This document shows positions 58,966 to 64,000 of a DNA stretch of 64,000 bases, piece by piece. The stretch is taken from NCBI GenBank assembly GCA_048158365.1, contig JBLLNL010000003.1, one strand, 5' to 3'. This DNA comes from Azoarcus_F sp048158365. Its GTDB lineage: Bacteria > Pseudomonadota > Gammaproteobacteria > Burkholderiales > Rhodocyclaceae. The notes under the pieces were generated by a model that had not been told where the DNA came from, searched no databases, and saw only the letters and a program-made list of their open reading frames with translations. A program made the position numbers and the translations under genes. Position 1 is the stretch's first letter. The number at the start of each line of letters is the position of its first letter.

Positions 58966-59968
58966 CGTCTCTCCTGACGGCCGTGACCGGGCGCGGCGCC
59001 CCGTTCAGCCGATATGTAATACACACCATCACCAGCAGCAGCAGCGCGGCGCCGGCATTGTGGGCCACCGCCAGCCACAGCGGCAGGCTGAACACCACGT
59101 TCGCGACCCCGATCAGCACCTGCAGCACCACCGCCGCCAGCAGGGCCAGGCCGATGCGCTGCGTGGCCTGGCGGCGCGACAGCAGCCACGCGAGACCGAA
59201 CAGCGCCGAACCGGCCAACACCGCGCCGATGCGGTGCATCCAGTGGATCGCGGTCAGGGCCTCGAGCGACAGCAGCTCGCCTTCGGGCGTCATGCCGAGC
59301 TCGCGCACCACGTGAAACGCGTTCGCGTAGTCGACGTCCGGCCACCAGCTGCCATGGCAGGTCGGGAAATCGGTACATGCGAGCGCCGCATAATTGGTGC
59401 TGACCCAACCACCCAGCGTGATCTGCGCGACCAGTAGTATGAAGGCCAGCCAGGACAGAACCTGCACCAGCGGGGCGACCTCGACCCGGTGCACGCGGTA
59501 CGCGCGCAGCGCCAGCACCGCGAGCATGCCCAGCACGGTCATGCCGCCGAGCAGGTGCGCGGTGACGATGGCGGGCTTGAGCAGCAGCGTCACCGTCCAC
59601 ATGCCGAGCAGCCCCTGGAAGACCACCACGCCCACCAGCGCGGTCGCGACCATCGGTGCGCTGCCCTGCTCGGCCCGACGACGCCACGCGAGCACCGCGA
59701 TCGCGATGATCAGCAGGCCCAGCGTGGAGGCCAGATAGCGGTGGATCATCTCCTTCCAGGCCTTGGGCATGCTGACCGGACCATGCGGGTCTGCGCCATG
59801 GGCCTCGCGAATGTACTGCACCGCATGCGCAGGCGTCAGTTTTCCGTAGCAACCCGGCCAGTCCGGGCAACCCAGACCGGCATCGGCGAGGCGCACATAG
59901 GCGCCGAACACGACCACCAGGGTGGTCAGTATCAAGGCCAGCACGACGAGGCGACGATATGTGTTCAT
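58931..59968 (-). CDS. ctaA: Heme A synthase
   Basis: A 345-aa protein with eight helices and paired histidines. VVVFGAYVRLADAGLGCPDW and PGCYGKLTP at the start, IHRYLASTLGLLI, QITLGGWVSTNYAALACTDF and IHWMHRIGAVLAG are conserved in Cox15/CtaA. It converts heme O to heme A. The overlap with ctaB suggests coupling of the two steps. Confidence 0.94.
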   Translation of the reverse strand: MNTYRRLVVLALILTTLVVVFGAYVRLADAGLGCPDWPGCYGKLTPAHAVQYIREAHGADPHGPVSMPKAWKEMIHRYLASTLGLLIIAIAVLAWRRRAEQGSAPMVATALVGVVVFQGLLGMWTVTLLLKPAIVTAHLLGGMTVLGMLAVLALRAYRVHRVEVAPLVQVLSWLAFILLVAQITLGGWVSTNYAALACTDFPTCHGSWWPDVDYANAFHVVRELGMTPEGELLSLEALTAIHWMHRIGAVLAGSALFGLAWLLSRRQATQRIGLALLAAVVLQVLIGVANVVFSLPLWLAVAHNAGAALLLLVMVCITYRLNGAPRPVTAVRRDDERAEHKNSYA

Positions 59969-59971
59969 GAC

Positions 59972-60532
59972 TCAACCCAGTCCGGAATATTTGAGCAGGC
60001 GCTGCAAATCCTTGATCACGAGCTTGATGTCCGCCTGCTCGGGGAACCGCATCATCACGTTACCGAGCGGATCGACCAGATAGACGAACACCCCCTGTTC
60101 GGCGCCCGGAAGCAGCGCGAGCCAGCCGGCGTCGGCATGCGCGACGCGCAGCTCGGCATGGGCATCGAGCAACGCGGGCGCAGGCGTGCCGCCGTCGGTG
60201 ACCAGCCACAACCGCGACACGCGATCCATCTCCTTGCCCTGCGCAAGACGGGTCTGACGCGTCGCATACAGGGCCTGCTGGCACGCGTCGCCGCAGGCGG
60301 CCGGTCCCGCATAGACCAGGGTCCAGTGGCCGCTCATCGATCCGCGATCGACCGCTGGCAGACCCGCCGGCACCGACAGCGTCGCGTCGGGCAGCGGCCT
60401 GGGCGACATCAACTCGCCGTAATTCACGCTGTCCTGGGGTTTCCAGACATAGAACGCGAGATAAGATGCGATCACCGGCAGGGTGCACACCACGATGATC
60501 GCGGTGAGGGTGATCTTTGCGCTACGCTGCAT
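59972..60532 (-). CDS. Oxidase-operon membrane-anchored thioredoxin-like protein
   Basis: A 186-aa protein with one N-terminal helix (TLTAIIVVCTLPVIASYLAF). HWTLVYAGPAACGDACQQAL resembles the SCO copper site with CGDAC in place of C-x3-C-P, and LVDPLGNVMMRFP is like the end of SCO proteins. It is always found between SURF1 and ctaA in Burkholderiales-type operons. It may be a copper or redox assembly factor. ATG 60556 is an alternative start. Confidence 0.82.
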   Translation of the reverse strand: MQRSAKITLTAIIVVCTLPVIASYLAFYVWKPQDSVNYGELMSPRPLPDATLSVPAGLPAVDRGSMSGHWTLVYAGPAACGDACQQALYATRQTRLAQGKEMDRVSRLWLVTDGGTPAPALLDAHAELRVAHADAGWLALLPGAEQGVFVYLVDPLGNVMMRFPEQADIKLVIKDLQRLLKYSGLG

Positions 60533-61223
60533 CGGACCTGACACTCCTGTAGACATAGAAACCGGTCAGTGCGAGCGCAATGCCGGCGAACGAATACCAC
60601 TGCAATGCATAGCCACGATGGCGATCCATGCCGGCGTCCGGGCGGGGCCAGTCGCGCACCAGGCCGTCATCCGACGACGAGGTCTGCTGCACGATCCAGT
60701 CCCTGACGGCGAGACCCGACCAGTCGCGGTAGCGCGCGACATCGATGTACTGCCACAGCGCGCCCTGCCCCGCCTCGGTCGCCAGTGTGAACGGCGCGGA
60801 CTCCGGCTCGCGAACCTGTCCGATCACGGTGGTCGGCCCGAGCGCGGTCGGCACCGGTGGCAGCGTCGCACGATCCGGCCCGGCGAAGACCCAGCCCCGA
60901 TTGACCAGCACCCACCCCTGCGCATTCGCGAGCTGCAGGGGGGTCAGCACATGATAGCCGGCCCGGCCGTCATACACCCGGTTGTCGAGGTAGATCGTGC
61001 CTTCCGCGCGCCAGTTGCCGGTCAAGGACACGTTCTGCCATTCGGCCGGCACCCCGAGGGTGTCCACCGGCACCGGCTCGGCCCTGAGCCCCGCGTCGAT
61101 CCGCGCCTGAATATCCTGCTTTTCGGCGGCCCGTTGCATCTGCCAGTTGCCCAGCAGCGTCGTGCCCACGATCACGATCAGGCCGGCCAGCACCGGGACC
61201 GGGTGCAGTCGCGTCACAGTCAT
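60522..61223 (-). CDS. SURF1 family cytochrome oxidase assembly protein
   Basis: A 233-aa protein with helices at both ends. GTTLLGNWQMQRAAEKQDIQ, DNRVYDGRAGYHVLTPLQL, and VLVNRGWVFAGPDR are the family motifs; the end has GYALQWYSFAGIALAL. It helps insert heme A into subunit I. The start is ATG 61223; its stop overlaps the next gene. Confidence 0.92.
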   Translation of the reverse strand: MTVTRLHPVPVLAGLIVIVGTTLLGNWQMQRAAEKQDIQARIDAGLRAEPVPVDTLGVPAEWQNVSLTGNWRAEGTIYLDNRVYDGRAGYHVLTPLQLANAQGWVLVNRGWVFAGPDRATLPPVPTALGPTTVIGQVREPESAPFTLATEAGQGALWQYIDVARYRDWSGLAVRDWIVQQTSSSDDGLVRDWPRPDAGMDRHRGYALQWYSFAGIALALTGFYVYRSVRSDAA

Positions 61224-61376
61224 GCCGCTACGACCGCCGCGGCACCACCTTGCCGAAAACACGGCTGGACACGCGTCAGCCCCGCGCATTCCGGGCACTT
61301 TCGCGCGACAATGGACACCAAGAAAGCTCGTACCCACACCAAGCTCCAACCCCTGCAAAAGACCAGGAGACGCGCC

Positions 61377-61571
61377 ATGCGCATCATCGTGATTCTGTTC
61401 ATCTTCCTGATTCTGGCGAGCCTCGGCTCGGCGCTGCTGTTCCTGATCCGCGACAAGGGCACCGGCACCCGCACGCTGCACGCACTGGCGCTACGGGTGG
61501 GGCTGTCGATCGGCCTGTTCCTGATCCTCATGCTGGGTTTCGCGACCGGAATGATCACCGGCAAGTTATAA
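61377..61571 (+). CDS. DUF2909 twin-helix membrane protein
   Basis: A 64-aa protein of two helices separated by RDKGTGTRTLHALALRVG, starting MRIIVILFIFLILASLGSAL. AGGAG precedes ATG 61377. It is the only plus-strand gene within the oxidase block, placed between SURF1 and ctaE, as is usual in Burkholderiales. Role unknown. Confidence 0.88.
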   Translation: MRIIVILFIFLILASLGSALLFLIRDKGTGTRTLHALALRVGLSIGLFLILMLGFATGMITGKL

Positions 61572-61576
61572 GCCGC

Positions 61577-62431
61577 TCACAGCCAATACACGACCACGAA
61601 CAGGATCAGCCACACGACATCGACGAAGTGCCAGTACCAGGCCGTCGCCTCGAACGCGAAGTGATTGTCCGGCCGAAAATGGCCCTTGTGGATGCGCACG
61701 TACATCACGGTCAGCATGATCGCGCCGATCGTGACGTGCAAGCCGTGGAACCCGGTGAGGAGGTAGAAGGTCGAGCCGTAGATCCCTGAATCCAGGCGCA
61801 AATTCAGGTCGGAATAGGCATGGACGTATTCGTAGGCCTGGAAGCTCAGGAAGACCACGCCGAGCAGGATGGTCAGCAGCAAGCCCTTCTTCAGCGTCGC
61901 GCGATCGTTCTTCAGCAGCGCGTGATGCGCCCAGGTCAGCGTCGCGCCGGAGGTCAGCAGCAGCAGGGTGTTGAAGGCCGGGATGCCCCAGGCGCCCATC
62001 GGCGTGAACGCTTCGTAGACCAGCGGCCCCGCAGTCGGCCAGGTCGAATCAGTGAATTGCGGCCACAGCAGTTCGAAGTTCTCGCCGGTCGCGAGCCAGG
62101 GCACGCTGAACACGCGCGCATAGAACAGCGCACCGAAGAAGGCGGCGAAGAACATCACTTCCGAAAAGATGAACCAGCCCATGGACCAGCGGAAGGATCG
62201 GTCGACCTGCTTGCCGTACTGGCCGCTTTCGGACTCCTTCACCACCTGACCGAACCAGCCGAACATCATGTAGATCAACAGCGCGACGCCCAGGAAGAAC
62301 ACCAGCGGCCCCGGACCCACACCATTGAGCCACATCACCGCACCGGTGCCGAAAAGCAGCAACGCGATGGAGCCGAAGATCGGGTAGGTCGAAGGCTCGG
62401 GTACGAAGTATTTGTCCAGCGCGTGACTCAT
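61577..62431 (-). CDS. ctaE: Cytochrome c oxidase subunit III
   Basis: A 284-aa seven-helix protein. SFRWSMGWFIFSEVMFFAAF with the conserved Glu, GPLVYEAFTPMGAWGIPAFN, and the end TGFHGLHVTIGAIML with WYWHFVDVVWLILFVVVYW are family hallmarks. It stabilises proton uptake of the aa3 oxidase. Confidence 0.96.
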   Translation of the reverse strand: MSHALDKYFVPEPSTYPIFGSIALLLFGTGAVMWLNGVGPGPLVFFLGVALLIYMMFGWFGQVVKESESGQYGKQVDRSFRWSMGWFIFSEVMFFAAFFGALFYARVFSVPWLATGENFELLWPQFTDSTWPTAGPLVYEAFTPMGAWGIPAFNTLLLLTSGATLTWAHHALLKNDRATLKKGLLLTILLGVVFLSFQAYEYVHAYSDLNLRLDSGIYGSTFYLLTGFHGLHVTIGAIMLTVMYVRIHKGHFRPDNHFAFEATAWYWHFVDVVWLILFVVVYWL

Positions 62432-62443
62432 TGATTGACCCCC

Positions 62444-62668
62444 TTATTGTGATACCGAGATGACGAAGCGCACCAGTGCGACGATCGCCAGAACGAACAG
62501 GACACCCCCCAGTACGCCTGCGACGACGATTGCACGCGGGTCGAGCGAGGTCGCGTCGCTGATGTAGCCGCTGCGTTTGCGGATGCCCAGGAAGCCCCAC
62601 AGCACCGCGCGAATCGTAGCCCAGAACCCGGCACGCCTCACCGTTTGCACCGACGCGTCCGTGTCCAT
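62444..62668 (-). CDS. DUF2970 small membrane protein
   Basis: A 74-aa protein with one C-terminal helix. TIRAVLWGFLGIRKRSGY is the DUF2970 block. The start at 62668 has AGGAAGG upstream; ATG 62689 overlapping the ctaG stop is an alternative. It is a regular member of this operon with unknown function. Confidence 0.88.
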   Translation of the reverse strand: MDTDASVQTVRRAGFWATIRAVLWGFLGIRKRSGYISDATSLDPRAIVVAGVLGGVLFVLAIVALVRFVISVSQ

Positions 62669-62688
62669 GGCCTTCCTGTCCCCGGCCA

Positions 62689-63264
62689 TCAGGATTCGTT
62701 GGCGGGCGCGGCCACCACCGACGCGCGGCGACCGGCGATCTCGAAGAACGTGTAGGACAGCGTGATCGTCGTCACATCCGCCGGCAGCGCCGGATCGAGC
62801 ACGAAAGCGACCGGCATCGTGCGGCGCTCGCCCGGCGCCAGCGTCTGCTGCGTGAAACAGAAGCAGTCCATCTTCATGAAGTGCCGCCCCGCGACCTGTG
62901 GGCCGTAACTCGGCACGGCCTGTCCGGTGATCGGCTCCGCACGCGTGTTCGTGACCTCGTACGCGATCGTGGTCAGTTCCCCCGGATGCACGCGCACCGC
63001 GGTCTGCAGCGGACGGAAGGTCCACGGCAGATCGTGGTGGATGTTGGCATCGAACTGCACCGTGATCGTGCGTGACAGGTCGACCTGGGTGTTGACGACC
63101 TGGCTCGGCTGCAGGATGTTGTTGATGCCGGTCACCTCGCAGATCTTCTCGTAGAACGGCACCAGCAGAAAGCCGAAGCCGAACATCGCGACCGCGCCGA
63201 GCGCCAGGCGCTGCAACACCCTGCGATTCTCCCGTTCAAGCCTGTTCGTACGCTCGCCGCTCAT
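62689..63264 (-). CDS. ctaG: Cytochrome oxidase copper chaperone CtaG (Cox11)
   Basis: A 191-aa protein with one N-terminal helix and a periplasmic immunoglobulin-like domain. VPSYGPQVAGRHFMKMDCFC with the CFCF copper motif (MDCFCFTQQTL) and LSYTFFEI identify Cox11. It builds CuB in subunit I. Confidence 0.96.
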   Translation of the reverse strand: MSGERTNRLERENRRVLQRLALGAVAMFGFGFLLVPFYEKICEVTGINNILQPSQVVNTQVDLSRTITVQFDANIHHDLPWTFRPLQTAVRVHPGELTTIAYEVTNTRAEPITGQAVPSYGPQVAGRHFMKMDCFCFTQQTLAPGERRTMPVAFVLDPALPADVTTITLSYTFFEIAGRRASVVAAPANES

Positions 63265-63280
63265 AGCCCGCTCTCCGCGC

Positions 63281-63475
63281 TCATGCGCCCAACATCTTGT
63301 GCTTGATCACCACCAGCATGAAGAACCCGAACGCGACCGCCGCGAGCAGCAGGCCGGTGCGGACGTTCTTGGCCCGGCGCGGGTCCGGCCCGGGTGTGCG
63401 CCCGGCCGACGGCCCGCCCGCGCCGCCCTGCCCGGCATCGTGCTTCATCTGCGGCGTCGCGAGGTGCGTACTCAC
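63281..63475 (-). CDS. Small cytochrome oxidase assembly protein
   Basis: A 64-aa protein from GTG 63475 (AGGTGAG upstream), with a glycine-rich start, PDPRRAKNVRTGLLLAAVAF and one helix ending VVIKHKMLGA. It matches the short assembly protein that follows ctaD in Burkholderiales. ATG at 63445 would give a shorter form. Confidence 0.72.
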   Translation of the reverse strand: MSTHLATPQMKHDAGQGGAGGPSAGRTPGPDPRRAKNVRTGLLLAAVAFGFFMLVVIKHKMLGA

Positions 63476-63480
63476 GCGGC

Positions 63481-64000
63481 TCACCTGAGCACCGGCGCTT
63501 CTTCGAAGGTGTGGTGCGGCGCCGGCGACGGCACCGTCCACTCCAGTCCTTCGGCGGCTTCCCAGGAACGGGCCGCGGCCTTCTCGCCGGAACCGCGCGC
63601 GGCCTTGATGACCACCCACAGGAAGATCAGCTGCGACAGCCCGAAGCCGAATGCGCCGATCGACGCGATCATGTTGAAGTCCGCGAACTGCAACGCGTAG
63701 TCCGGCACCCGACGCGGCATGCCGGCCAGGCCGAGGAAGTGCATCGGGAAGAAGGTGATGTTGAAGAAGATCAGCGACGACCAGAAGTGGATCTTGCCGA
63801 CCGTTTCGTCCGGCATGCGGCCGGTCCATTTCGGCAACCAGTAGTAGGCACCGGCAAACAGCGCGAACAGGCTGCCGGCGACCAGCACATAGTGGAAATG
63901 CGCCACCACGTAGTAGGTGTCGTGGATCTGGATGTCGATCGGCGCGATCGCGCAGATCAGGCCGGTGAAGCCACCCATCGTGAACACGAAGATGAAGCCG
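63481..64000 (-). CDS. ctaD: Cytochrome c oxidase subunit I, C-terminal part
   Basis: About 172 C-terminal codons are visible; the rest lies right of the window. FTMGGFTGLICAIAPIDIQI, HDTYYVVAHFHYVLVAG with the heme a and a3 histidines of helix X, and HFLGLAGMPRRVPDY are exact hallmarks. It is the catalytic subunit of the aa3-type oxidase, upstream in the operon of all the assembly genes listed above. Confidence 0.96.
   Translation of the reverse strand, partial: GFIFVFTMGGFTGLICAIAPIDIQIHDTYYVVAHFHYVLVAGSLFALFAGAYYWLPKWTGRMPDETVGKIHFWSSLIFFNITFFPMHFLGLAGMPRRVPDYALQFADFNMIASIGAFGFGLSQLIFLWVVIKAARGSGEKAAARSWEAAEGLEWTVPSPAPHHTFEEAPVLR

Overview
The window looks like the chromosome of a high-GC denitrifying betaproteobacterium, most likely Burkholderiales. 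The basis is the block ctaD–small subunit–ctaG–DUF2970–ctaE–SURF1–ctaA–ctaB–sco–rpoH, a CIRCE element in front of rpoH, a general-porin (GBP type) gene, and a full clade I nos operon with a Tat-type NosZ. The genus cannot be named from this sequence.

Layout. (1) 1–10505: the integrase end of a tRNA-Thr-integrated satellite or prophage-like element, all genes on the minus strand: tyrosine integrase, small early genes, primase-like protein, RepA-type helicase, iteron ORF, ERF annealing protein, SSB, DnaQ-like exonuclease, RuvC-like resolvase, HTH protein and HK97-type capsid. Its far end and the intact tRNA-Thr lie left of the window. (2) 10506–12532: the decayed remnant of a second element in the same tRNA 3' end, holding a HigBA-type module and an integrase fragment, each with a TGG-to-TAG amber. 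(3) 12533–18383: host DNA with a TRAP transporter (dctPMQ) fused in one operon to E1-alpha/E1-beta dehydrogenase genes. (4) 18384–27286: initiator tRNA-fMet with an 8.8-kb element inserted in its 3' end, flanked by 45-bp repeats. It follows the same blueprint as the first element but has no capsid gene. (5) 27287–32712: host metabolism and transport: lipoamide-dehydrogenase-like flavoprotein, MgtE, DUF456 protein, AGCS symporter. (6) 32952–48182: denitrification region: nnrS/nsrR, a Spy-like protein, RegBA, then nosZ, nosR, a small membrane protein, nosDFY, three NosL-like genes and two unexpected small genes. (7) 48252–53423: HbpS/GlcG protein, pyruvate kinase, HDOD protein and gamma-glutamyltranspeptidase. 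(8) 53426–55076: a RAYT transposase with REP sequences beside a broken parDE pair. (9) 55144–64000: porin, rpoH, and the cytochrome c oxidase biogenesis operon running off the right edge.

How it works together. RegB/RegA (redox), an FNR/DNR-like site before nosZ and NsrR (nitric oxide) form a plausible control layer for N2O reduction. NosR supplies electrons, NosDFY and the NosL proteins supply copper and sulfur, and NosZ reduces N2O. The aa3-type oxidase block provides the aerobic branch.

The most unusual material is in the two related mobile elements. They share a small structured RNA (three copies counting the remnant) with covarying stems and a loop complementary to the downstream leader. 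They also share TTCCCGAAA repeats plus a hairpin lying inside a short ORF that starts 13 nt before the helicase stop codon in both elements. Together these suggest a family of tRNA-targeted satellites with a common replication and control core.
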